Source of the DNA: Novosphingobium sp.
Lineage (GTDB): Bacteria; Pseudomonadota; Alphaproteobacteria; Sphingomonadales; Sphingomonadaceae
Direction: 5' to 3'
Length of the DNA: 64,000 bases
Assembly (NCBI RefSeq): GCF_024642085.1
Contig: NZ_JAHEBV010000002.1
Location: 102,330 to 166,329 of the forward strand
Shown: piece after piece, positions 36,359-45,213 of the stretch
Layout: every line of letters starts with the position of its first letter
Numbering within the stretch: position 1 is the stretch's first letter
Made by a program: the position numbers and the translations under genes
Notes under the pieces: model-generated
Databases searched by the model: none
What the model was told of the DNA's origin: nothing
Seen by the model: only the letters and a program-made list of their open reading frames with translations

Positions 36359-37189
36359 TCAAATTGCTTTTGTGATAGAATCGATTGCCAGTAACCGGGC
36401 CCAGGTCTCTTCAAAAAGACCCAATGGGAGGGCATTGGGTCCGTCTGACAAAGCGGTCTCAGGTTCGGGGTGCGTTTCCATGAAAATACCTGCCACACCG
36501 GCGGCAGCGGCCGCTCGTGCAAGTAAGGGAACAAACTCGCTCTGACCTCCTGATCGTTCGCCGAGGCTGCCGGGCTGCTGGACCGAATGCGTTGCATCAA
36601 AGACCACCGGGCAGCCTGTCTGCGCCATAATTTGCAAACCGCGCATATCTGACACCAACGTATTGTAACCAAACGACGTGCCGCGTTCGCAAACCAAGAA
36701 CGAGTCGGGGTCAAGGCCATCTGCCACGGCTGCATTGCGAGCTTTGACCACGACCTGATGCATGTCTGCAGGCGCCATGAACTGGGCTTTCTTAATGTTC
36801 ACGGGGCGCCCACTTTTAGCAACTTTTGTGATGAAATCAGTTTGTCGGGCAAGAAAGGCAGGCGTTTGCAACACGTCCGCTACCCCGGCTACAGCCGTGA
36901 TCTGCTCAGATTCGTGGACATCAGTAAGGACGGGTAAGCCCGTTTCGGCGCGCACCTTTTCGAGTATCCGTAAGCCGCTGTCTAAACCAGGCCCACGAAA
37001 CGATTTGTCGGAAGTGCGATTGGCTTTGTCAAATGAGCTTTTGAAGATGAGAAATAGCCCAAGCCGATCGGCTATACCGGCAAGTGCTTCGGCTACCGCT
37101 AAAGTCAGCTGCTCACTTTCAATTACGCAAGGGCCAGCTATTGCAAACAATCGGCTTTTCGCAGTGATATCTTGGCCACACAGCCTCAT
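36359..37189 (-). CDS. kdsA: 3-deoxy-8-phosphooctulonate synthase (KDO-8-P synthase)
   Basis: The 276-residue enzyme condenses arabinose-5-phosphate and phosphoenolpyruvate to Kdo-8-phosphate. Family motifs: [11 protein letters not shown] near the start, [12 protein letters not shown], and [19 protein letters not shown]; the metal and PEP sites are kept. With kdsD and kdsB across the divergent promoter region, it makes the Kdo pathway. Since sphingomonads usually replace LPS with glycosphingolipids, Kdo here is more likely used for the capsule linker than for lipid A. The second-step phosphatase KdsC is not recognised in the window. Confidence 0.96.
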   Translation of the reverse strand: MRLCGQDITAKSRLFAIAGPCVIESEQLTLAVAEALAGIADRLGLFLIFKSSFDKANRTSDKSFRGPGLDSGLRILEKVRAETGLPVLTDVHESEQITAVAGVADVLQTPAFLARQTDFITKVAKSGRPVNIKKAQFMAPADMHQVVVKARNAAVADGLDPDSFLVCERGTSFGYNTLVSDMRGLQIMAQTGCPVVFDATHSVQQPGSLGERSGGQSEFVPLLARAAAAAGVAGIFMETHPEPETALSDGPNALPLGLFEETWARLLAIDSITKAI

Positions 37190-37365
37190 GACGCGATTCT
37201 CTCAGTAGGTCTGTCTGTCTTCGGAAATTGCATTGTATCCCGGGCATTTTCCATGCGGGAACCTAATCGTTCGCGATTGATTTATAAAGTCAGTTATTTA
37301 CAATCGGTAATGACGTGAGGCAAACTTGTTGCCTGCAACGAACTTTTGCGTAGATTGACCTACTT
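37190..37365. promoter_or_regulatory. Divergent promoter region of kdsA and kdsD
   Basis: A 176-base AT-rich stretch lies between the two divergent Kdo genes and must hold both promoters. No clear operator is visible. A small hairpin GGCAAACTTGTTGCC lies at about 37319-37333, in the kdsD leader. Confidence 0.5.
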
Positions 37366-38352
37366 ATGGCGAACTCGCTCACCCAAAGCAGAAGCCTCGC
37401 TTCAGCTATACGCACCGTAACAATCGAGATGAAGGCCCTTGAATCGCTTCGAAATGCGATGGAACAGTTCGACCTTGCCAATGCTTTGGACAAAGCAATT
37501 GTGGCGTTAGCAGCCAGCAGAGGGCGGGTTGTTGTGACTGGAATGGGCAAGAGCGGGCATATTGCCCGTAAGATCGCTGCGACTATGCGGTCAACTGGCA
37601 CGCCAGCCCTCTACCTTCATCCTGGTGAAGCGAGCCACGGTGATTTGGGGTTAATTACCAAGGACGACATCGTTTTGGCCATTACTTGGTCGGGTGAAAC
37701 AGCTGAGCTGACAGATATCATTTATTTCTGCCGCCGCTACAAAGTGCAGTTAATCGTAGCGACAGCACATTGCAATAGTACGATAGGGCGGGCTGCTGAT
37801 ATTTGTCTTTTGCTGCCACATGTTTCAGAAGCTTGTCCAAATGAGCTTGCACCAACATCGTCGACTACTGTCCAATTGGCAATCGGTGATGCATTGGCGG
37901 TCGCACTGATCGAAGCACGGGGATTCACGTCTTCTGACTTTCATGTTTTTCATCCGGGCGGCAAGCTTGGCTCGCAACTCGTGACCATAGAGGAGATAAT
38001 GGGCGTAGATGACAGCATCCCGCGAATCTATTCCGACTCCACTTTGATGGCGGCGACAATCGAGATGAGCCGCAAGCGTTATGGTTGCACCGCAATTGTT
38101 GATCAAAACGAAAGATTGGTAGGTGCATTTACTGATGGGGATTTGCGCCGCTGCATCGCGGTGCATGATTTGACTGACAAAATCAATCTTCATATGTCGC
38201 CTCATCCGCTCAGCATAGGTCCAGACACTCTCGCGACTGACGCACTTAAAATAATGAATGAAAACGCCGTATCAGTCCTGTTCGTAGAAAGTTTTGGCAA
38301 GCTGACCGGTATCGTTCACATGCACGATATCTTAAGAAATGGCGTGGCCTAG
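37366..38352 (+). CDS. kdsD: Arabinose-5-phosphate isomerase (KpsF/KdsD type)
   Basis: The 328-residue enzyme turns ribulose-5-phosphate into arabinose-5-phosphate, the first Kdo-specific step. An SIS domain (about 40-180) has VVVTGMGKSGHIARKIAATMRSTGTPA split as in the family, and LHPGEASHGDLG. Two CBS domains follow (about 200-325), ending VHMHDILRNG. It belongs to the KpsF branch found in capsule clusters, as well as to the general KdsD type. ATG 37366 starts it. kdsB follows after 56 bases, suggesting one operon. Confidence 0.95.
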   Translation: MANSLTQSRSLASAIRTVTIEMKALESLRNAMEQFDLANALDKAIVALAASRGRVVVTGMGKSGHIARKIAATMRSTGTPALYLHPGEASHGDLGLITKDDIVLAITWSGETAELTDIIYFCRRYKVQLIVATAHCNSTIGRAADICLLLPHVSEACPNELAPTSSTTVQLAIGDALAVALIEARGFTSSDFHVFHPGGKLGSQLVTIEEIMGVDDSIPRIYSDSTLMAATIEMSRKRYGCTAIVDQNERLVGAFTDGDLRRCIAVHDLTDKINLHMSPHPLSIGPDTLATDALKIMNENAVSVLFVESFGKLTGIVHMHDILRNGVA

Positions 38353-38408
38353 AAAATGGTCCTATTCAGATAGGTACCTTCTATTGTGCACGAATAGGGC
38401 CATGAGCC

Positions 38409-39224
38409 ATGACTGATGAAGCGCTAATTGTTGTTCCCGCGCGCTATGGGTCAACCCGACTACTAGGCAAACCCCTCATTCCCATTGCAGGGCGGACGCT
38501 CCTTGAAAGAGTGGCTAAAAATGCTCGCATGGCCGCCGACGTGGCTGGCAACTGCGCAGTTGTCGTGGCTACAGATGATGACCGTATTGCAGATCATGTT
38601 CGTAAACTGGGCCATGCCGCAATAATGACAAGCTTAAATATTGATTCCGGCTCTTCACGAGCTTGGGCAGCAGTGCTGGCGCAACATAAGATTCCCCAAA
38701 TCATTGTTAATCTACAAGGAGATGCGCTCTTCGTAGAGCCCACCACGGTCGCCGGGTTGATCGAAAATTTGCGCCAAGGCAAGGCTGATGTTGCAACTGC
38801 CGTGTACCGACTTGACTGGAAGCGACTTGACCGATTGCGCGCCCACAAACAGACGACGCCATTCAGCGGGACGACGTGCCTTCGCGGTGAAAATGGCGAT
38901 GCTTTGTGGTTTTCTAAGACCATTATTCCATCTATCCGTGACGAACAGAACCTGCGCGCCGCTTCGGACCTTTCACCAGTCTGGCAACATATCGGTTTGT
39001 ATGGCTATAGATACGATGCGCTGGCATGGTTTGCGACTACACCGCAAAGTCAATACGAGAAGCTGGAGGGCCTTGAGCAGCTGCGCTTTCTAGAAGCCGG
39101 GCGGGCCATCTCCACGGTTCAAGTCGACCCACCGACTCACGCACTGTCCGGGATCGACACCGCAGAAGATCTTGCCTTGGCTGAAGAAGCTATTGCACGA
39201 CTAGGCGATCCATTCTCGGCCTGA
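38409..39224 (+). CDS. kdsB: 3-deoxy-manno-octulosonate cytidylyltransferase (CMP-Kdo synthetase)
   Basis: The 271-residue enzyme activates Kdo with CTP to CMP-Kdo, the donor for KpsC and KpsS. The start VPARYGSTRLLGKPL is the nucleotide-binding motif. Further conserved parts are VVATDDDRIADHV, VNLQGDALFVEP and the end SGIDTAEDLALAE. The normal length is about 245-250, so it is slightly long. Equivalent to KpsU in E. coli group 2 capsule clusters. Ordered after kdsD and before the histidine phosphatase, 15 bases away. Confidence 0.94.
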   Translation: MTDEALIVVPARYGSTRLLGKPLIPIAGRTLLERVAKNARMAADVAGNCAVVVATDDDRIADHVRKLGHAAIMTSLNIDSGSSRAWAAVLAQHKIPQIIVNLQGDALFVEPTTVAGLIENLRQGKADVATAVYRLDWKRLDRLRAHKQTTPFSGTTCLRGENGDALWFSKTIIPSIRDEQNLRAASDLSPVWQHIGLYGYRYDALAWFATTPQSQYEKLEGLEQLRFLEAGRAISTVQVDPPTHALSGIDTAEDLALAEEAIARLGDPFSA

Positions 39225-39238
39225 TAAGCTCGAGCTTC

Positions 39239-39829
39239 ATGTTCGTAATCGTCCGCCATGGCAATACTTTCGCTCCAGGGGAAACACCTCGCCGGATAGG
39301 TGCGCGTACCGACCTGTCATTGACCGAAGGCGGCAAAATCCAAGCCGATCGTCTAGGGCGCCATTTTGCTGAACGTGGTTTGCAATTCGACCGAGCGTTC
39401 GTGTCGCCGCTTTTGCGCACTCGCGAAACAGCCCGCTTGATCTTAGCGCATTTACCTGGATCGGTCATACCAGAACCTGCAGATTTCCTGCTTGAGATCG
39501 ACCATGGCCCTGATGAAAACGTCACCGAGCACGAAGTTGTCGCTCGGATTGGACGTGATGCTCTGATCGCTTGGGACCAGCGGGCGGTCGAGCCGATTGG
39601 TTGGCAAGTTAACTCAAAAAGCCGCATTAGTGCGTGGACAGAACTGTTCTCAGTTGAAACCCGGCCAACCCTTGTGGTGACGAGTAACGGAGCCGCACGC
39701 TTCGCCTTGCTGGCTGCAAATGTAGTTGACGCTAATGCTGAGCTGAAATTGAGCACCGGTGCTTATGGCGAGCTTTACAAGGAAGCCGACTCCGCAATGC
39801 GTTTGGAATGTTGGAACCGACTGCCATGA
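39239..39829 (+). CDS. Histidine phosphatase family protein (RHG motif)
   Basis: A 196-residue cytoplasmic phosphatase or mutase. The catalytic loop is VRHGNT at residues 5-10, in which His forms the phosphoenzyme. A second catalytic histidine is not obvious; the region around STGAYGELYK could supply the equivalent position, while VVTSNG near 150 has Ser instead of the usual His. It stands between kdsB and kpsC with ATGA coupling to kpsC. No KdsC-type HAD phosphatase is visible in the cluster, so dephosphorylation of Kdo-8-phosphate is an attractive but untested role. The unusual C-terminal motif leaves open an inactive protein. Confidence 0.8.
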   Translation: MFVIVRHGNTFAPGETPRRIGARTDLSLTEGGKIQADRLGRHFAERGLQFDRAFVSPLLRTRETARLILAHLPGSVIPEPADFLLEIDHGPDENVTEHEVVARIGRDALIAWDQRAVEPIGWQVNSKSRISAWTELFSVETRPTLVVTSNGAARFALLAANVVDANAELKLSTGAYGELYKEADSAMRLECWNRLP

Positions 39830-41445
39830 TGCATTGGGCATCCGATAGGCTGCCTCTGCTTCGCGCGCCTCCTTATCCGTTTGGCAATGCACAACCTTCG
39901 TTTTCGCATCCGCCTGGACGGGTCGAAACTACCCAAGGTGAACTCTTGTTTGAGCGTATACGCAACGCTCGAGTGGGCGGATCCTTCTGGGCGGAGGCTT
40001 GGCCAGGTAGCGTTGCCAAGGCAACAGTGTTACGTGCCACCGTCGATCCGGCCTTAGCAAAGGCGGTTCTGACTATGGGAGAAACAAAAAGAATATTTAT
40101 CGATCCGCGACAAGACGTGTGGGATCCTTGGTCGGTGTTGCCTACCGCGTCGCAAATGATTGCACATGGAGACGATGAATGGGTGGCCTTGGCCCGGGCG
40201 GCGCGCGTTCCCGTGCATGTGCTGTCTGTTGGAAGGTTCGGCACGCCCCACGATAACGACGCCGCGCTTGACCGCAAGGCGGTGCAAGCATTTGCAGAAA
40301 TGGCGTGGCGCAATCCCTACACTAACGATCCAGCAACAATTGAGGACGTCATCTCCTATCTTGCCGATTGGCGGGATTGGCTTGAAGGAAGCGCGACCAT
40401 TTCGGTAGCTTGCGGCATGGCTTGGTGGAAACGGGATGAAATCCGCCGGCTTCTCTGGCATCCGCGACGACCACTGAAATTTGTACGGCGTGCGAAGACG
40501 GCACTTGCGCAGGCGATCAAGGCGCAAGGGGGGGTTGCGATCTGGCCTTCGCGTGTATCTCCCAAGCTACTAAGTGATGCGAAGCAGCAGAAGGTTTCGC
40601 TGATTCGGGTGGAAGACGGGTTCATACGGTCGACAGGCCTTGGCGTTAACCTTGTCCCGCCTTCGTCCATCATCGTAGACCGGACTGGGATTCACTACGA
40701 TCCAAGTCAGCCCAATGACTTAGAGACCATCCTTAACTATGACGCCGTGCCCGGACGGCTTATTGAACGCGCACGCAGCTTGCGCAAGGCGATCGTTAGG
40801 GCGGGAATAAGCAAATATTCCGCAGACATCCCAGGGTTGTCGCCTCTGGCGAGATCGGAGAGGCGACTGGTGCTGGTCGCCGGCCAAGTCGAAGACGACA
40901 TGTCTGTTTTGACTGGTGGCGGCGGACTTCAATCCAATCTCGAACTTCTGCGGCGCGTGCGAGCATTAGAGCCTGACAGTGAGTTGTGGTACCGACCGCA
41001 TCCTGATGTGGATTCAGGGCATCGTAAAGGATCGGTCAGTGATTCCGATCTATTGGTTTACGCTGATCGAATTGTTCGCGGCGGTAGTATGGCAGCCTTG
41101 CTGGATACTGTAGATTGCGTTCACGTACTTACATCTCTTACCGGTTTTGAAGCATTGCTACGCAAGCGTGAGGTTGCCTGTCATGGCACACCGTTTTTCG
41201 CTGGTTGGGGCCTGACCACAGACTTTGCTGCGATACCGCTGCGGCGGTCACGCAAATTGACCCTTGATGCGCTGGTTGCCGGGGCCTTGATCCGGTATCC
41301 GCGCTACTTGGATCCGCTGACCGGGTTGCCTTGCCCACCAGAAGTTCTCGTGAGCCGCATGGCAGGCTCAAGCGCTGGTAACCGTTTGGACTGGATAGAG
41401 CCTTTGCGGCGATGGCAAGGCAAAATGACGACTATCTTGCGATGA
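39826..41445 (+). CDS. kpsC: Capsular beta-Kdo transferase, KpsC-like (single-module form)
   Basis: A 539-residue cytoplasmic or membrane-associated enzyme that adds Kdo to the phosphatidylglycerol-linked primer. Residues about 190-515 match one KpsC module: VEDGFIRSTGLG, IVDRTGIHYDPSQP, VAGQVEDDMSV, RPHPDVDSG and TSLTGFEALLR followed by GTPFFAGWGLTTD. E. coli KpsC is about 700 residues with two such modules. The first 190 residues here do not look like a full second module. ATG 39826 overlaps the previous stop (ATGA); ATG 39808 is also possible. Confidence 0.88.
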   Translation: MMHWASDRLPLLRAPPYPFGNAQPSFSHPPGRVETTQGELLFERIRNARVGGSFWAEAWPGSVAKATVLRATVDPALAKAVLTMGETKRIFIDPRQDVWDPWSVLPTASQMIAHGDDEWVALARAARVPVHVLSVGRFGTPHDNDAALDRKAVQAFAEMAWRNPYTNDPATIEDVISYLADWRDWLEGSATISVACGMAWWKRDEIRRLLWHPRRPLKFVRRAKTALAQAIKAQGGVAIWPSRVSPKLLSDAKQQKVSLIRVEDGFIRSTGLGVNLVPPSSIIVDRTGIHYDPSQPNDLETILNYDAVPGRLIERARSLRKAIVRAGISKYSADIPGLSPLARSERRLVLVAGQVEDDMSVLTGGGGLQSNLELLRRVRALEPDSELWYRPHPDVDSGHRKGSVSDSDLLVYADRIVRGGSMAALLDTVDCVHVLTSLTGFEALLRKREVACHGTPFFAGWGLTTDFAAIPLRRSRKLTLDALVAGALIRYPRYLDPLTGLPCPPEVLVSRMAGSSAGNRLDWIEPLRRWQGKMTTILR

Positions 41446-42638
41446 TGGATGTAGTTTTAGATATCTCCCGGCTGATCTCGCGCATTCGGCATTCGACCCC
41501 GTCGGGAGTTGATAGGGTCGAAATGGCCTACGCCCGTGGATTGGCTGCCCGCCACGGTACGCGGCTCGCCTTTTCAGCAGTTCACCCTTGCGGACTTTAT
41601 GGACGCATCCCGACTTATGCGGCGTATGCCTATCTTGATCGTCTTGAGCGGAACTGGGAAAGCCAAGAAAATGCACCGCCGCGAATTTCGTTTGCTACAA
41701 TCATTCCGCAACTGATCGCAATGCTTCCGATAAGTGGAGGTATTGGCAGCGCGGATGTCTATATCCAAGTATCGCCACACCATCTGGCCGATGCCTCAAG
41801 GGTTCGCAGAATCCTTGCGGTAGAACGCGCTAGGTTTCTATGCATGGTCCATGATTTAATCCCGATAGAGTTTCCGGAATATGCTCGGCCCAACGGCGCA
41901 GCTCAGCATCGCAAACGTATCGAAACCGTCGCCACGGCCCTTACTGAAACGCGCGGCGCAGCCATCGTTAATTCAACTGCCACCGGCAGATCGTTGCGCC
42001 GGTGGCTGAAGCCAAACACTCCAATTCACGTTGCGCTGCTGGGCACGGTAGATCTTGCCAAGTCGGGCTTCGACGAACAAGAGCGCGGTCCGGTGCCATA
42101 TTTCGTGTGTCTCGGGACCATCGAGCCGCGCAAAAACCATCTGCTCTTGCTGCATTTGTGGAGGCATTTTGCCGAAACGCTCTCGCCAGATGAGATCCCA
42201 CGGCTTTACATTGTCGGACGTCGAGGCTGGGAAAACGAGCAGGTAATCGACCTACTGGACCGGTGCTCTGCACTGCGAGGGCATGTGATCGAGTTGGGCG
42301 GTTATCCGGATCGCAGCCTTGCCGGCTTGTTGAGAGCCGCACGCGCGTTGCTCATGCCATCCTTTGCGGAAGGTTTCGGCATGCCCGTCGCTGAAGCGCT
42401 GTCAATGGGCACACCGGTGGTCTGCAGCAATCTTGCAGCTCTGAACGAAGTAGGCGGTGCTGTGCCTGACTATATCGATCCGTTAGATGGCGCGGCGTGG
42501 AAAGCCGCAGTGCTCGATCATGCTCGTAATGGACCAATGGCGCGTGCCCAATCAGTCCGTTTGTCAGATTGGCATAATCCCACATGGGAGGAACACATGG
42601 CGGTCATTGACCGCGCCATAATTGACCTAAAGTACTGA
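41442..42638 (+). CDS. Glycosyltransferase, GT4 family
   Basis: A 398-residue cytosolic glycosyltransferase with the GT-B fold. The C-terminal donor-binding part carries VCLGTIEPRKNH, the GYPDRSLAGLLRAARALLMPSFAEGFGMPVAEALSMG region (here split: E-G-F-G-M-P) with the conserved EX7E pattern, and VVCSNLAALNEVGG. The start ATG at 41442 overlaps the kpsC stop. It probably adds one of the capsule chain sugars; given gmd and rmd nearby, GDP-rhamnose is a candidate donor. Converges with the hydroxylase-family gene (stops adjacent). Confidence 0.88.
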   Translation: MMDVVLDISRLISRIRHSTPSGVDRVEMAYARGLAARHGTRLAFSAVHPCGLYGRIPTYAAYAYLDRLERNWESQENAPPRISFATIIPQLIAMLPISGGIGSADVYIQVSPHHLADASRVRRILAVERARFLCMVHDLIPIEFPEYARPNGAAQHRKRIETVATALTETRGAAIVNSTATGRSLRRWLKPNTPIHVALLGTVDLAKSGFDEQERGPVPYFVCLGTIEPRKNHLLLLHLWRHFAETLSPDEIPRLYIVGRRGWENEQVIDLLDRCSALRGHVIELGGYPDRSLAGLLRAARALLMPSFAEGFGMPVAEALSMGTPVVCSNLAALNEVGGAVPDYIDPLDGAAWKAAVLDHARNGPMARAQSVRLSDWHNPTWEEHMAVIDRAIIDLKY

Positions 42639-43265
42639 CTAAGGTTTCGCTGAAGGTCGCTTCACTGATCCAATGCGTGAGCCTAATACACGATCCCAAC
42701 CAATAGCGGATATTGCGTAGTTGCCCCGATGATCAACATAGTGGTGACGCATGTGATGACGCTTCAACGCACTGCCCAGCCGTCCACGCATCGGGGCGTG
42801 ATGGCAGGCATAATGTAGAGTGTCATAAAGCAGATAACCGCACAACGCGCCGATGACTGACCAACTTGCTTCTAAGCCAAAAGCCAAGACGATCGTTGTC
42901 CAAGAAATTGCTGTTACGGACACGCTAATCGGGAGAGGCATCAAACCGCGAAGCGGATCGCTTGGATCATCATGATGGTTTCCGTGCATCAAGTAAAGCG
43001 TGCGTTTTATCCGCGGGCCGCCATTATCGAAATGGAAAACGAATCGGTGCAGAGCATATTCGAACAATGTCCATACGAACATCCCGGATGCAACCAATAC
43101 CAGGACGCGCACAATTGACGCGGTACCCCAAGCCGTCCAGATCAGTGTTGCAGCCAATACTGACCAAGCCGCCGCAAATGTTTGCGGGGAAAGCAATGTG
43201 GTGCGTTCAAGGGCATCGCTCTTAAATAGACGCACTCGCTGTGAATTATGGATTGAACCGGACAT
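42639..43265 (-). CDS. Fatty acid hydroxylase/sterol desaturase family protein
   Basis: A 208-residue integral membrane di-iron enzyme. The histidine boxes are HRFVFH, HGNHHDD, HYACHH and HHMRHH, and about four membrane segments (30-55, 56-75, 118-140 and 141-160) hold them. This group hydroxylates lipids, including the alpha position of fatty acyl chains of ceramide-type lipids. Sphingomonads carry 2-hydroxy acyl sphingolipids, so this is a good candidate, but the substrate is inference. Its location inside the capsule locus suggests a link to a lipid acceptor. Two neighbouring genes point toward it from both sides. Confidence 0.8.
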   Translation of the reverse strand: MSGSIHNSQRVRLFKSDALERTTLLSPQTFAAAWSVLAATLIWTAWGTASIVRVLVLVASGMFVWTLFEYALHRFVFHFDNGGPRIKRTLYLMHGNHHDDPSDPLRGLMPLPISVSVTAISWTTIVLAFGLEASWSVIGALCGYLLYDTLHYACHHAPMRGRLGSALKRHHMRHHYVDHRGNYAISAIGWDRVLGSRIGSVKRPSAKP

Positions 43266-43428
43266 AATGACACTAAATCCTTAGCAGAGATCACCTTGCA
43301 AAAAAAGACGCTCGCCTTGTTCGCGGTGGCCTAAAACATATTTTTGGTATCGCCGGATTGTATTTCGGAGACAAACGATCGCCAGTGTCTCCATTTTGTC
43401 ACAGTTGCGTGCCGATGCCTTGAGTAAC

Positions 43429-44901
43429 TTAGGCTTCGCGAAGCGCAATACGACGTTCCATTTCAGCTAGTATCTGGTGGTGCAAGTCGGCTGGAGTGCG
43501 ATCAACCGACGGAGCAATACAATCAATGAACCGCCCATTGCTGTCTGTGCGCAACATAACATATGGGGTGTGCAAATCCTTGCCGGGCTTCACAATTCCA
43601 GGTATGCTTGGCCGGTGATCACCGAAGAATACTAGCAACGCAGGCCGTTTCAAACCGGCTATGCCCGCCATTAATTGGATAAGCATCGCATCGCTGCGGC
43701 CAAGCTTGTCTAAATACACTTTTTCGTTTGAGCAACTGTCGGTTGAGGTCCACGGACCATGGTTCGCGATGGTAACCGCGTAAAACAATCCTGGCTCGCT
43801 GAGTGTCCGCGCCCGCTCAATCAAGAAATCTGCGATAGCTTTGTCGGATACATAACGCTCGTCCTTGGTTTGGGCTGTGGAAAACATTTCCTCCCCTGAA
43901 AGCTCTGTAAAACCGGCCGCGGCCATTATGCGTTTTCGGCTATAAAAATTCATATCATGAGGATGAACGAAATGCGTCGTCCACCCTTCTATGCGATGTG
44001 GCATTGCATAGGATTTATCGCGGATTGCAGTGAGGAAAGGGTCGTAGCAGCGAAATCCTAATGCGGACTCGTCCCGGCCGAACAAGACGCCATATTCCGT
44101 GCGCATTGTATAGGCACCGAAGCCACTAACGAGTAGTTTGCCGTGATCGATTGCCGCCGCTTTTGCTGCGGCCAGGCCTGGCAGACTAGTGGCCGGTATT
44201 TCGGGCTGGTTAAGACCTAAATCGCAGGGATCTGCATAACTCTCGCATTGAACAATAAATATGAGATCGGGGCAGCCAAAACGCCAGCGAACCGGCGCGG
44301 TCGTGCATGGGATCGCGTCACGAGCACTCCGCCACCGAACCGAATAAAGCGCCATTACAGGCCAAAGCCCAAGTCTAGAGGTGTCTGAGAGCGCCGCTGG
44401 TACCGGCGCGAGAATATTTGCAATCCGGCCTAACTGGAACACCGTCAGAACTGCGGTCGCTAGAACGGCGAAGGCGAGGCCGGGAATGCGCTTTTCCCAA
44501 CCGCTTGGTGAAAACCAAACAAGCATGCCACCAACCGCAATGAAAGCCGTGATCGCCAGCAATCCTTGCCGAGGCTTGATGGCCGACATGTAAAATTGGG
44601 GATGCTTAAATAGTGCGCCAATGAGAGCCAGGTCAGTAAACAGCAGGGGTTCGCCCAGCATCACAAATTTGGCGTTGGACACTCCTATGAAAAGAGCCTG
44701 CAATGCCACGACCACCACAACGGCCAAAACAGGGTTTCCGCATATAACGATTACTGCCCCAAAAATTCCGGTTGCGATTGCGGCGTTAATTGTCAAGCCG
44801 CAGTAGGACCTTATCAGTCTGCGCGCGCGTGGGAACGCCTGAGTATCGATCCCGGCGCAAACCATTATCGTCACCAACCAGTAAAGGCTTATCAGCAACA
44901 T
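43429..44901 (-). CDS. LTA-synthase-like sulfatase-fold membrane protein
   Basis: A 490-residue inner-membrane protein. About five hydrophobic segments fill residues 1-170; a periplasmic alkaline-phosphatase-superfamily domain follows. The metal-binding marks are IVQCESYADP (first Glu), the catalytic threonine in MRTEYGVL near residue 270, and FFGDHRPS near the end. Enzymes of this kind transfer phosphoglycerol or phosphoethanolamine from phospholipids to sugars. In a capsule locus it may decorate the polymer or its lipid anchor. Transcribed leftward, away from the KpsS-like gene. Confidence 0.82.
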   Translation of the reverse strand: MLLISLYWLVTIMVCAGIDTQAFPRARRLIRSYCGLTINAAIATGIFGAVIVICGNPVLAVVVVVALQALFIGVSNAKFVMLGEPLLFTDLALIGALFKHPQFYMSAIKPRQGLLAITAFIAVGGMLVWFSPSGWEKRIPGLAFAVLATAVLTVFQLGRIANILAPVPAALSDTSRLGLWPVMALYSVRWRSARDAIPCTTAPVRWRFGCPDLIFIVQCESYADPCDLGLNQPEIPATSLPGLAAAKAAAIDHGKLLVSGFGAYTMRTEYGVLFGRDESALGFRCYDPFLTAIRDKSYAMPHRIEGWTTHFVHPHDMNFYSRKRIMAAAGFTELSGEEMFSTAQTKDERYVSDKAIADFLIERARTLSEPGLFYAVTIANHGPWTSTDSCSNEKVYLDKLGRSDAMLIQLMAGIAGLKRPALLVFFGDHRPSIPGIVKPGKDLHTPYVMLRTDSNGRFIDCIAPSVDRTPADLHHQILAEMERRIALREA

Positions 44902-45213
44902 GTGGAACGAGCGCCCAGTCGACTAGTATCCTGCAAGCCCCGCACGCCAGCTCATTGCGGATTGCGGCAGTTATATCGTGCGCCTCTATTCCTGTCATCC
45001 AGTACGGGCAAATTTTTTGCTGCGGCTGCGAATAGTCATGCTTGTAGCTTAAGGTGTCAAACGCTTATAGGGGCGAGGTGCCAAACTCAGGCCTCTTGTT
45101 GTCAGCGCAGCAGGATTCGGGCGCAGCCTGCTCGCTGCGCTTCAATGCGGAGCAAGTCTTTCAAGATGCATGGTAATTCCTCAATATCAACAGTGTCGTC
45201 GCTAAATGAGGTA
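44902..45213. promoter_or_regulatory. 312-base divergent region before the KpsS-like gene
   Basis: The stretch between the leftward sulfatase-like gene and the rightward KpsS-like gene must hold both promoters. The KpsS frame extends through it without a stop, but the encoded sequence is cysteine- and arginine-rich and not protein-like. No clear repeat or terminator is seen. If the real KpsS start is farther left, the gap shrinks. Confidence 0.45.
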
